In this document: one piece after another, positions 29,288-37,584 of the stretch | How positions within the stretch are numbered: the stretch's first letter is position 1 | Layout of the letters: every line of letters begins with the position of its first letter | NCBI GenBank assembly: GCA_963825845.1 | Contig: CAWGVL010000028.1 | Span: 1 to 64,000 of the forward strand | Origin: DASQDN01 sp963825845 | GTDB taxonomy: Bacteria; Acidobacteriota; Terriglobia; Bryobacterales; Bryobacteraceae | Direction of reading: 5' to 3' | Length of the DNA: 64,000 nt | The notes under the pieces: model-generated | What the model saw: the letters and a program-made list of their open reading frames with translations, nothing else | What the model was told of the DNA's origin: nothing | The model's database searches: none | Made by a program: the position numbers and the translations under genes

Positions 29288-29569
29288 GGCGGGTGGGCGT
29301 CAGCGTCGAGAGGGCAGATTCGCCAGCTTTGTCCCCATCTCGGTTAGCGATATCTTACCCAGACTGACTTTGTGGTGGGTAGTGCATCCGAACTCCTCGA
29401 GCGCTGAGCCCTTCGACGCTGAGTCTCCGAGCGATGACCATCCGGTACCCTTGCGAAGATGGTCATCCTTTTCGGCGTCGAATCCGCCCTTCGAATCCTT
29501 ACGAAATATCGCGACCCTTGTCCGTGCATCCGATTCTCTGGTGGGCAAGCGTATTGCATTCCAAAACAA

Positions 29570-29945
29570 GGTCGATGACAAGGATCGCCGCCCGTCGGCA
29601 GGTTCAGGCCGACACGAACTGTTGCGCGACAGCTTTCTGTCTCCTGTGAAAATTCGAGAGTTGCGCGATCTGATACGCCGCCGCAGTCACATGCAGTCAG
29701 ATCCAAACCCTGTGGTCAACCGTATCGGGCATCTGCTGGGGACTGCGAGTTTCAAGCTGGTCCGGCGACGACAAATATCGTGGGCAGGACAGGGTGGCTG
29801 ATTTCGAATGCCATTGCAGAAGGCGAGACCGAGCCGGAGCAAGCCGCGGCAAGGGCACAAGGTAGTTCGCAAACGAAGAAGTCAGAGTAGGCTGAAGCTC
29901 TGCGCGGCTATAGCAGTGATCTCTTTCTCGGGTTACACCGATTCG
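29570..29945 (+). pseudogene. IS110-family transposase remnant
   Basis: Three fragments in shifting frames match the middle of IS110-type DEDD transposases: DDKD followed by RHELLRDSFLS, then KIRELRDLIRRRSHM with NPVVNRIGHLLGTASFKL, then SNAIAEGETEPEQAAARAQG with KKSE, a stop, and AEALRG. These correspond to the family pattern of a Lys-Asp motif, a (R/L)IRELRDLTRYR stretch and an AGETDPE stretch. The start, the N-terminal DEDD part and the C-terminal Ser-containing part are not recognisable. Nothing interpretable was seen in 29288-29569 or 29946-30227. No terminal repeats were found; IS110 elements usually lack them. Confidence 0.7.
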
Positions 29946-30227
29946 CAAGGTGACTCAGGATTGCCGGAGGCTGTGCCCCGCTGGACGTATGCCGCAACTG
30001 TGTCCACTTGAGGATTCCGTGTATTCATGAGCCCTCGGAACGGCGACGCGCACGGCCGAGAGCGATGCCGATTGCAGCAAACGCGGGCCGGGACACTCAT
30101 ATAAATGTGCCGCAGCCACGTCTCATTTGTAAACACCAAGGGGCTTTCGCGGACTCAGCCGAAGGGGTATCTGTGCCGGAAAATCTCATCGACTTAAAGC
30201 GGAAGTTTTCGAAGAATCGCGTTTGCT

Positions 30228-30821
30228 ATGCTCGGTTCGATGCAGGAGCAGCGCTGCGCCGGATGCGGGCGCATTACGCCCGGATACGACATTATTAACT
30301 CGGGTTCCGTGGAGCGGGGATACCGGCAGCTTTGCAGTAAGTGTTTCAACGAAGAGATGGCCACGCTGGATGGCCTCGACGAGTTTACCCATGTCTCGTT
30401 TGAGCCGATTACGCTGGCCAGTTGTGATGGCGATTCTCATGAGTTCCATTTCCAGACGCGTTTGATTGGGGATGGCGTGGTCATGGACGCTTTCGAGCTT
30501 CGCGATGGTTACCGGTACGGCTATCAGTTTCAGGTGATCGGCGATCCCGAGGTCGACCTGTGGGCCCTGTTCGGGCGCTTGATGGAGAAGATACGCCGGG
30601 CGCTATCTGTCAAGCATGTCGTTTCAGGTGATTACGGTTTGCAGATCGCCGATCGCATGGTGCGAGGTAGGATCGAGTGGGACTCAGAGTGTGATGGTCG
30701 AGTGCCCTTGGTTATTGTGGACGGTCGGGAGCTATCGTGGGATGACTTAGGCCGCATGCTCATGACGTTTGAGGGCTGGCAGTTCCGCCTGGAGATTCGG
30801 GATATGAGTGAAGAGGTGTGA
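30228..30821 (+). CDS. Hypothetical zinc-ribbon protein
   Basis: 197 residues (or 193 from the second ATG at 30240). The N-terminus has two CxxC pairs, CAGCG and, 20 or so residues later, CSKCFNEEM, forming a likely zinc ribbon. The remainder is acidic and contains HEFHFQTRLIGDGVVMDAFE and, near the end, GWQFRLEIRD. No catalytic motif is visible. Related small zinc-ribbon proteins of unknown function are scattered in bacteria. It lies just downstream of the IS110 remnant and 49 bp before the amidase gene. Function unknown. Confidence 0.65.
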   Translation: MLGSMQEQRCAGCGRITPGYDIINSGSVERGYRQLCSKCFNEEMATLDGLDEFTHVSFEPITLASCDGDSHEFHFQTRLIGDGVVMDAFELRDGYRYGYQFQVIGDPEVDLWALFGRLMEKIRRALSVKHVVSGDYGLQIADRMVRGRIEWDSECDGRVPLVIVDGRELSWDDLGRMLMTFEGWQFRLEIRDMSEEV

Positions 30822-30870
30822 TGCGGTGATAGAAGAGAGTGGACTACGGACTTAGAATTGGCATTGCGGA

Positions 30871-31662
30871 ATGAGTACATTTCGGATTGCACTTGCGAAC
30901 CTTCGCTTCCCGGCGACTCCGGAGGAGTCCGTCCGGTCGGCCGAGCAGGCTGTGGCCGAAGCGTCGAGCGCGGGCGCACGTATCGTTTGTTTTCCGGAAT
31001 GCTTCGTTCCTGGTTACCGAGGGATGGGGAAGCAGATCCCGCCGCCCGATCCGGTGTTCCTGGATCGCGCGTGGTCGGCGATGGCGGCTGCTGCCGCGAA
31101 GGCATCCGTTGCGATTGTGCTCGGCACTGAGCGCATGGTCGATGGAGCTTTATTGGCTGCTGCATTGGTGATTCAGCAAGACGGGACGATCGCGGGGTTT
31201 CAGGACAAAGTGCAACTCGATCCTTCGGAGGAAGGTCTATACACGCCCGGCTGCGGGCGGCGCGTTTTCCAAGCAGGTCCGCTGACGTTCGGGATTGCGA
31301 TCTGTCATGAGGGATGGCGGTATCCGGAGACGGTGCGCTGGGCGGCTCGCCGCGGTGCGCATATCGTGTTCCATCCACATTTTCATGAAGCCAAGCCCGG
31401 GGGATATGCGCCATCGAGCTTCGCCGATGCGGCCAACTCGTTTCATGAGAAAGCGGTGTTGTGCCGCGCCGCTGAGAACACCTGCTATGTCGCGACTGTG
31501 AATTGCGCGAGCACGGGGTCGCCGACCACTTCGGCAGTGGCGCGGCCGGATGGCACACTGCTGAGCTACCAGCCGTACGGTAAGGAAGGGTTGCTGGTTG
31601 CGGACATCGACCTTTGTGCGGCGACGGGCCTTCTGGCGTCGCGCTGCAAAGCTGCGTGGTAA
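30871..31662 (+). CDS. Carbon-nitrogen hydrolase (nitrilase superfamily)
   Basis: 263 residues with the complete nitrilase triad: Glu 43 in VCFPECFVPGY, Lys 113 in QDKVQLDPSEE and Cys 145 in IAICHEGWRYPE. The start MSTFRIALANLRFP is the usual first strand. Members hydrolyse amides or nitriles, or act as N-acyl transfer enzymes, in the cytoplasm. The substrate is unknown. The gene follows the zinc-ribbon gene by 49 bp in the same direction, and a membrane-protein gene follows, but no shared pathway is evident. Confidence 0.9.
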   Translation: MSTFRIALANLRFPATPEESVRSAEQAVAEASSAGARIVCFPECFVPGYRGMGKQIPPPDPVFLDRAWSAMAAAAAKASVAIVLGTERMVDGALLAAALVIQQDGTIAGFQDKVQLDPSEEGLYTPGCGRRVFQAGPLTFGIAICHEGWRYPETVRWAARRGAHIVFHPHFHEAKPGGYAPSSFADAANSFHEKAVLCRAAENTCYVATVNCASTGSPTTSAVARPDGTLLSYQPYGKEGLLVADIDLCAATGLLASRCKAAW

Positions 31663-31786
31663 GTCGAGCGCGGCAGGGTCCCTGCGTATCGGTCCGGTTC
31701 GTCAGTCGACCCGTTACCCCAGTCACATTTAATTTTCCTCGTTCCTGTTGCGGCGTCTGGAGCGTCCCACGTCGGTGCAAGGATCT

Positions 31787-32653
31787 GTGTCGCTCCGGAA
31801 GCAGGTATTTTTTGGGTGTGGGCTGACAGCGGTTGGCGCCGCGGACCTTGCGGGATACATCCCTTTCCTTGCCGATTACGCGTACGGCATCGTGTGGTGG
31901 GGCGTGCTGCTTCTGGTGGATGCCTGGAACGCGGACCGGAGAGGGTTATCGCTTTGGCGCGGGCACGCCACGCATTTCCTGTCGATTACGGCGCCTGCAT
32001 CCGTTGTAGTCTGGCTATTTTTCGAGGCGCTGAATTTGCCTTCGCCGCAATGGAGATATCGGGGAAATGTTCCAGGACTCTGGGGCAAGGTGCTGTTCGG
32101 GTTCATCGCGTTTTCTACCGTTGTTCCTATCATGGTGGAGTCGTGGTGGCTGGTGGCGGGTAAGCAGTCTGTGCCTGCCGGCTTGCTGGGATGGGCGCGA
32201 CGTTACCGCTGGATCCTGTTGGCTGCGGCTGTCACCTTTGCAGTGGTTCCATTCGTGAATACTGTGTTCTGGTTCAATCAGGGGATCTGGTTGATTCCGG
32301 CGCTGATGCTGCTGCCGCGTGTGCGTGCTGAATCGTGCTCGGGGGCTGAGTTTGCGCGGACTCTTGTTGTTTCCGGGCTGCTGGCCGGGCTGGCCTGGGA
32401 AGCCTTCAATTGGCCGGCCCGAACGCATTGGGAATATCTCATCCTGCCTGATGCGCCGCACTTATTCTATATGCCGCTGCCCGGCTATCTGGGATTTATT
32501 CCTTTTGCGATGAGCATGACGGCCGTTTACGGATGGTGCCGTTCTTTACGGCCGAGTTTGTGGCTGGGAGCGCTGTTGTATGCGCTGGCGATCGGCGGCC
32601 TGTACTGGCTTACTGTGCTGTACGTGGCTCGGGCTATTTGGGTGGATCGGTGA
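31787..32653 (+). CDS. Polytopic membrane protein of unknown function
   Basis: About 288 residues from the GTG at 31787; the frame opens at TTG 31748, so the start is uncertain. Hydrophobic segments suggest seven or eight membrane helices, for example GIVWWGVLLLVDAW, ASVVVWLFFEALNL, GKVLFGFIAFSTVVPIMV, ILLAAAVTFAVVPFV, TLVVSGLLAGLAWEAF, YLGFIPFAMSMTAVYGW and LYALAIGGLYWLTVLYV. Trp-rich loops (FNWPARTHWEY) stand out. I do not recognise the family. It follows the amidase gene by about 125 bp. Confidence 0.7.
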   Translation: MSLRKQVFFGCGLTAVGAADLAGYIPFLADYAYGIVWWGVLLLVDAWNADRRGLSLWRGHATHFLSITAPASVVVWLFFEALNLPSPQWRYRGNVPGLWGKVLFGFIAFSTVVPIMVESWWLVAGKQSVPAGLLGWARRYRWILLAAAVTFAVVPFVNTVFWFNQGIWLIPALMLLPRVRAESCSGAEFARTLVVSGLLAGLAWEAFNWPARTHWEYLILPDAPHLFYMPLPGYLGFIPFAMSMTAVYGWCRSLRPSLWLGALLYALAIGGLYWLTVLYVARAIWVDR

Positions 32654-32772
32654 GAGTTGCAGGCCAGGCTGCTGATTTGGGGGATTTCGGCGGCGTTTGT
32701 AGTGTGTATCGCCTCGCGGGCCGCTGGTTGCGCGGTTACCGCCGAGTCGCACACCTGGGCGATCATTAGTCC

Positions 32773-33434
32773 ATGCGTAAAGCGCTTCGCAATAACGGTC
32801 TGACATTGGTGCTCCTGCTGTTATTTTTTTTCAGTATCGGAGGGCAGAGTCTTGCAGGCCTGGCTCACTTCAATGACGACCAACGCGATCATGGGCGCGC
32901 GAAGTCACGTTTACCCAGTACATCACTAGCGCCGCATTTGCTGAGAGTGCATTTGAGAATTGGGAGAGTGAGTTTTTGCAATGGCGGCCTATGTGGTGCT
33001 GACTGCGCTGTCGTATCAACGAGGCTCCGCTGAATCCAAAGACCCGGACAAACGCGAGGATGTGGATGACGACCCGCATGCGCATGTTGGCGATCCGGCG
33101 GCAAACTCCACGGTGCGAGCGGGTGGATGGTTGCTTGGGGTGTACCAGCATTCCCTTTCGATCGCGCTGTTCCTTCTGTTTGTTGTGTCGTTCGTTCTAC
33201 ATCTGATTGCGAGCGCGAAGGAAGATTGCGCAGAGAAGTTGATGCACGGGCGAAGCGTGTACGACGACGCTTGCGTTCCTTGGAAATTGGAAGTTCTGGT
33301 TCGAGTCGTTTCAGAACTGGCAGAGCGAGTTTCTTTCGGTGGCTGTTCTTGTGGTGCTTTCGATTTTTCTGCGGGAGAAGGGCTCTCCTGAGTCGAAGCC
33401 TGTGCATGCGCCTCATGGTTCTACGGGTCGGTGA
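32773..33434 (+). pseudogene. DUF6766-like membrane protein, frameshifted
   Basis: The repaired protein has about 218 residues and an internal duplication. Each half has a membrane helix (LTLVLLLLFFFSIGGQSL; SIALFLLFVVSFVLHLI), a charged stretch, a motif NWESEFLQ or NWQSEFLS, and a second helix (AAYVVLTALSYQRGSAESK; AVLVVLSIFLREKGSPESK). It ends PVHAPHGSTGR. The pattern matches what I recall of DUF6766 proteins. Frameshifts near 32893, 33250 and 33290 break it. Function unknown; the duplication suggests an ancient gene fusion. Confidence 0.65.
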
Positions 33435-34178
33435 GTTCGGGGTTTGTGGCAGCGGCTTGGGTGCGATTCGGAGGTTCGGGGGACCGATCAGTCATATGAT
33501 GGTGCGACGTATGCACCGGGCCCCCTCCAAGTTCCTCCGGCACGTTACGCGAATTGTACGAGCAGCAAATCCAGAAAGATTGTCCCCGCACACCAACCGA
33601 TGGAACAATTCCACGAATGGATGTGCCAGTACGTCGAGGACTCGGAGCCGGGGGCGGGAAGCATGCGCTGTTACTGTCAGGTGGATTGCGCAATTGGTCC
33701 GATTTTCGCTCACTCATGATTGAACGTATTGCGGCACATATGTTCGATATACGGAAATGCTGTCACTGCGAACGCCTGCAACTGGTACGTTGGTCACATC
33801 ATCCCTGCCCAGGATGGCAATACGGGTTTCGAAACTGGGAACTAAGAGAAGTGCGCCGGCGATTCTTCCGTACCGTGGATCCTTGCAATCTATTCTTTGT
33901 TCCCGGGGCGCGCAACCGCTCACTCGGTGAGGATCGGGATGTGATTGCGTTCATGGCACAGCAGCTCAAGGGTTTGATTCGGGGCGAACTTTTGGAACGG
34001 CTTCTTGCGTCGGACAGGCGCAGTCTCTCCCACTACGACTGTTTCTCCTGAACCATCCATGAACTCCATCAAGATATAGCCAGCGTGCATGTGTTGGTAC
34101 AGAAAGTAGTTACATGCTCTTTGCCATAGCATGCCAGGCGTGGTAGCCTTCGGAGTAAATCCCATTAAGGAGGCAATC
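33435..34178. other. Stretch without a supported gene
   Basis: About 740 bp with open frames on both strands, the longest being 33554-34051 on the plus strand. None has a recognisable motif, a good ribosome-binding site or a convincing amino-acid composition. Given the broken genes just upstream, this may be a decayed gene; I could not identify it. A good Shine-Dalgarno sequence (TAAGGAGG) at its right end belongs to the next gene. Confidence 0.4.
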
Positions 34179-34544
34179 ATGACTACTCAAGAAGTTGCGA
34201 ACCAACTCGTGAAGCTTTGCTCTGCCGGCAAGTTTGACGAGGCGGCCGAAGCCTTGTACTCTCCCGATATTGTGAGTATGGAAGCCGGCGCGCCTCCCGG
34301 AATGTCCCGTGAGTCAAAGGGCATCGCGGCTGTCAAGGCGAAGGGTGAGTGGTGGGTCGCGAATCATGAGGTCCACTCGGTGAAGGTCGACGGACCGCTG
34401 GTTGCGGGTTCCCATTTTTCAGTGGCATTCAAGCTGGATGTCACGTTCAAGCCGGAAGCAAAGCGCTTCACGATGGAAGAGATTGCCGTGTACAAGGTAG
34501 CTGACGGCAAGATCGTTTACGAGGAATTCTTCTACAACATGTAG
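34179..34544 (+). CDS. SnoaL-like / NTF2-fold protein
   Basis: 121 residues. The ATG at 34179 is chosen over an upstream in-frame ATG because TAAGGAGG sits 8 bases before it, one of the best ribosome-binding sites in the window. The sequence pattern (an N-terminal helix TTQEVANQLVKLCSAGKFDE, then LYSPDIVSMEA, then a curved sheet ending FTMEEIAVYKVADGKIVYEE) fits the NTF2-like cone fold of the SnoaL family. Such proteins bind small hydrophobic ligands or act as isomerases and hydrolases. No substrate can be assigned. Confidence 0.8.
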   Translation: MTTQEVANQLVKLCSAGKFDEAAEALYSPDIVSMEAGAPPGMSRESKGIAAVKAKGEWWVANHEVHSVKVDGPLVAGSHFSVAFKLDVTFKPEAKRFTMEEIAVYKVADGKIVYEEFFYNM

Positions 34545-34641
34545 CGGTATCGGAAACGACAATCGCGTACCGGGGCAAAGCAGGTGTAGTTATGGGCTTC
34601 CGGCGGCGCGAAAAGGCTGGTGAGGAGCTTAGAGGAGCTAC

Positions 34642-35388
34642 ATGCTGCTGCAGGGTAGGGTTGCGCTGATCACGGGGTCTGCTACAGGTATTGGGAACGC
34701 GACGGCACGTCTTTTTGCGGAGCACGGAGCGAAACTGGTACTCATCGACCGCAACGAGCCGCCGAATGAAGCTACGGCCGCCGAACTCGAAAAAGCAGGC
34801 GCGAAGGTTCGAGTCGTTGGTCTGGATTTGCGGGATCGAGCGGGCATCGATGCCGCTGTGGCTGCGGCGGTCGACTCGTTCGGTTCCATAGACATACTGG
34901 TGAACAACGCGGGCATCTATCCACGCAAGGCGTTCCTTGAAACATCGGAGCAGGAATGGGACGAGATGCAGGCGATCAACCTGAAGAGCATGTTCCACAC
35001 AACACAGGCGATTTTGCCCGGAATGATGGCGCGCCGGGCGGGGAAGATCGTGAATATCTCGTCTGTAACGTTTCACTTGGGTGTCGCTAACCTGGTCCAC
35101 TATGTCGCTTCGAAGGGCGGTGTCATCGGCCTGACGAGGGCGCTTGCCCGAGAGACCGGCGAACATGACATTCACGTGAATTGCATCACTCCCGGCGCCG
35201 TGCTGGTGGAGGCGGAGAAGACAGTGGTGACGGACGAGCAGGTTCACGCATTCGTGGGCGAGCAGTCACTGAAACGACGAATTTTGCCGGTCGACATCGC
35301 GCGGGTGTGCCTGTTCCTCAGCTGCGAGTTGAGTGACGGCATGACGGGTCAGGTGCTTAATGTCGACGGCGGCTGGGTAATGCACTGA
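34642..35388 (+). CDS. Short-chain dehydrogenase/reductase
   Basis: 248 residues, classical SDR length. The nucleotide-binding motif is ITGSATGIGNA near residue 11, followed by LVLIDRNEP, where an Asp after strand 2 suggests NAD preference. Then come VNNAGIY, the catalytic Ser in KIVNISSVTF, the Tyr-x3-Lys in HYVASKGG, and the C-terminal GQVLNVDGGWVMH. A typical FabG-like or 3-oxoacyl/sugar alcohol dehydrogenase; substrate unknown. An AGAGGAG ribosome-binding site precedes the ATG. It is about 100 bp downstream of the SnoaL-like gene. Confidence 0.92.
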   Translation: MLLQGRVALITGSATGIGNATARLFAEHGAKLVLIDRNEPPNEATAAELEKAGAKVRVVGLDLRDRAGIDAAVAAAVDSFGSIDILVNNAGIYPRKAFLETSEQEWDEMQAINLKSMFHTTQAILPGMMARRAGKIVNISSVTFHLGVANLVHYVASKGGVIGLTRALARETGEHDIHVNCITPGAVLVEAEKTVVTDEQVHAFVGEQSLKRRILPVDIARVCLFLSCELSDGMTGQVLNVDGGWVMH

Positions 35389-35790
35389 GCTTTGTTCCTT
35401 GTGATCTAGCTGTCAGTTTCACCCGAGAGTGACTCCTTATCTGTAGTGCTGCGCACCGTTAAACCCGCGAGTCAGCCGGCATTTACTGCTGTCCACGCCC
35501 AAGAGAGTGTCCTTGGGTGACTGTTAGCTGTCGCCATTCTCTCAGCCAAGTCTTGCAAAACCGCATTTTTTAGTTCATGCTTTTCGAAGCGCTCATGCTT
35601 CCTGTCCGAAGCATCTCGTGCCGCATGAACCGCCGTGTTCCCCGCACTGCGCTCCTCGTCCGCTGGGAACCACGTCTCGTGAAGCCCCGCCTATTCGGCC
35701 ACTCGTATATATTCTGTGGCGAACCTATTCCTGCCACGGCCACATCGGCGAAGCCGTACTCATCGCGATACATGAACCTGGAGATAGTCC
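35389..35790. other. Intergenic region with a hairpin
   Basis: 400 bp without a gene. A stem CCCAAG/CTTGGG (35498-35517, 8-nt loop) lies about 110 bp past the SDR stop; there is no T-run directly after it, so termination there is uncertain. The sequence TATATATT near 35706 is an AT-rich patch that could be part of a promoter for the downstream pair. Nothing else was identified. Confidence 0.35.
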
Positions 35791-37572
35791 ATGAACGAAA
35801 ATACGAACTCTACCCTTCTCGAGAACGGGCCCCAAATCGACCCGATTTCTACCACTCTGAACTCCGAACGCGCACGTTTGCGACGCGAAGCTGGACTTGT
35901 CCAACTTCAGCACTTCAAGAAACCGGTGGAACGAACCTTTACAGCCGGCGAACGTGACCAAGTCACCATTCTGTTCGGAGGACTTACATGGAAGCATGAG
36001 AAGCTGATTCAGGCTGTCTTCCAGGGGTCGGGCTATAAGTGCGAGATGATCCCGACAGCCGACGTCTCGGATTTCCAAGCCGGGAAAGAGTACGGCAACA
36101 ACGGCCAATGCAATCCCACCTATTTCACTGTTGGGAATCTCGTTCAACATCTGCAACGGCTCGAGAAACAAGGGATGTCACGTGAGGACATTGTCAATAA
36201 CTATGTGTTCTTCACCGCGGGTTCCTGCGGGCCGTGCCGGTTCGGAATGTATGAGGCGGAGTACCGGTTCGCTCTTCAGAACTCCGGCTTTGACGGCTTT
36301 CGCGTCCTGCTGTTCCAGCAACAGGAAGGGATCAAGGCCGCCTCAGGCGAGCCCGGCCTCAAGTTCACGGTCGATTTCGGAATGGGGATGCTCAACGCGC
36401 TGCATGTTGGCGACACGTTGCAGGATCTTATCCACCAGATCCGCCCGTACGAGTTGAACAAAGGTGAAACGGATCGTGTCTTCCTTCAAGTAGGTGACGC
36501 GATGGCGACGTGCCTGCGCGAGCGGCCGCCGTTCGAGATACTCGAAGCGACGTCAGGCTGGGTGAAGAATTATCTCTCACGGCCGGAGAAGCTGAAGTTC
36601 AAGAACACCCTCAACACTCTCGGGAAGATCCGCGAGAACTTATACGGTAAGCCATTCGTCGATGCGCTGGATGAAGCGCGCGAGCGTTTGAATTCCGTCG
36701 ATATTGACCGAACCCGCGTTAAGCCGATCGTGAAGATCACGGGTGAATTCTGGGCGCAGACCACCGAAGGCGACGGCAATTTCAACATGTTCCGCTTTCT
36801 GGAGAGAGAGGGAGCCCAGGTGCTTGTCGAGCCGATCGCGACATGGGTCGCGTATCTGTTGTATCAGGGGAAGTACCTGGCGATGCGCAAGAAGAACGTG
36901 GACCAATACTCGACGCGCAGTAAGTGGCGGGCGGAGGTTAACTACCGCAAGAAGGTGCTCGGTCTCTGCATCGGTGAAACGTTGTGGCAGCATTTCTACC
37001 ACCGTGTTAACCGGAAACTGGGCGGCATTACGCACACGCTGGCTCCGCAGGACGAACTGGATGAGCTGGCACAGCCGTTCTACAATCGCTACGCGCGGGG
37101 CGGTGAGGGTCACCTCGAGGTCGGCAAGAACGTGTACTACACGATTCACCATCTCGCGCACATGGTGCTGGCGCTGAAGCCGTTTGGCTGCATGCCTTCG
37201 ACGCAGTCGGACGGCGCGCAATCGGCGGTGATTAACCGGTACAAGGATATGATCTTTCTCCCGATCGAGACATCGGGCGAAGGAGAGGTGAATGCGCACA
37301 GCCGGGTGCAGATGGCGCTCGGTGAGGCCAAGGCGAAGGCGCGTCTGGAGTTCGAGCAGTGCCTGCAGCGATCGGGCCACAGTCTTGAAGAGATTCGATC
37401 CTATATCGAAGAGCACCCTGAACTCAAGCGGCCGTTCTACAAGACGCCGCATGTGGAGGGTGTCGCCGGAACGGCCGCGCAGTTCGTGCTGCATGTCGGA
37501 GCACGAATGGACCGGGATGCGCGGTTGTTCCGCCGAAGCCGTGTTCGCAAGTCCGCCGAGGTTGCCGCCTAG
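35791..37572 (+). CDS. 2-hydroxyacyl-CoA dehydratase D-component-like protein
   Basis: 593 residues. The early part (VTILFGGLTWKHEKLIQAVF, then FQAGKEYGNNGQCNPTYFTV and NYVFFTAGSCGPCRFGMYEA) resembles the HGD-D family of (R)-2-hydroxyglutaryl-CoA dehydratase subunits and the matching segment of large activase-related proteins. The Cys residues in NGQCNPT and GSCGPCR are candidate iron-sulfur ligands. A later part has GEFWAQTTEGDGNFNMFRFL and LKPFGCMPSTQSDG. GGAG lies just upstream of the ATG. The gene is 12 bp before the activase gene, so the pair is an operon. The reaction is unknown; in other bacteria equivalents can be one polypeptide. Confidence 0.8.
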   Translation: MNENTNSTLLENGPQIDPISTTLNSERARLRREAGLVQLQHFKKPVERTFTAGERDQVTILFGGLTWKHEKLIQAVFQGSGYKCEMIPTADVSDFQAGKEYGNNGQCNPTYFTVGNLVQHLQRLEKQGMSREDIVNNYVFFTAGSCGPCRFGMYEAEYRFALQNSGFDGFRVLLFQQQEGIKAASGEPGLKFTVDFGMGMLNALHVGDTLQDLIHQIRPYELNKGETDRVFLQVGDAMATCLRERPPFEILEATSGWVKNYLSRPEKLKFKNTLNTLGKIRENLYGKPFVDALDEARERLNSVDIDRTRVKPIVKITGEFWAQTTEGDGNFNMFRFLEREGAQVLVEPIATWVAYLLYQGKYLAMRKKNVDQYSTRSKWRAEVNYRKKVLGLCIGETLWQHFYHRVNRKLGGITHTLAPQDELDELAQPFYNRYARGGEGHLEVGKNVYYTIHHLAHMVLALKPFGCMPSTQSDGAQSAVINRYKDMIFLPIETSGEGEVNAHSRVQMALGEAKAKARLEFEQCLQRSGHSLEEIRSYIEEHPELKRPFYKTPHVEGVAGTAAQFVLHVGARMDRDARLFRRSRVRKSAEVAA

Positions 37573-37584
37573 GAGGGGTTACAC

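Noticed and set aside
32654..32772. Short hydrophobic frame between the polytopic membrane protein and the DUF6766-like gene
   Set aside because: It could be a frameshifted extension or a chance frame; there is no independent support.
33554..34051. Plus-strand frame of 165 codons
   Set aside because: Atypical composition, no ribosome-binding site and no motif; likely a chance open frame in GC-rich DNA.
36640..37494. Long open frames opposite the dehydratase and activase genes (also 37789-38481, 39406-40119, 50662-52197)
   Set aside because: These are shadows of strongly coding plus-strand genes with high GC at third positions; they have no motifs.
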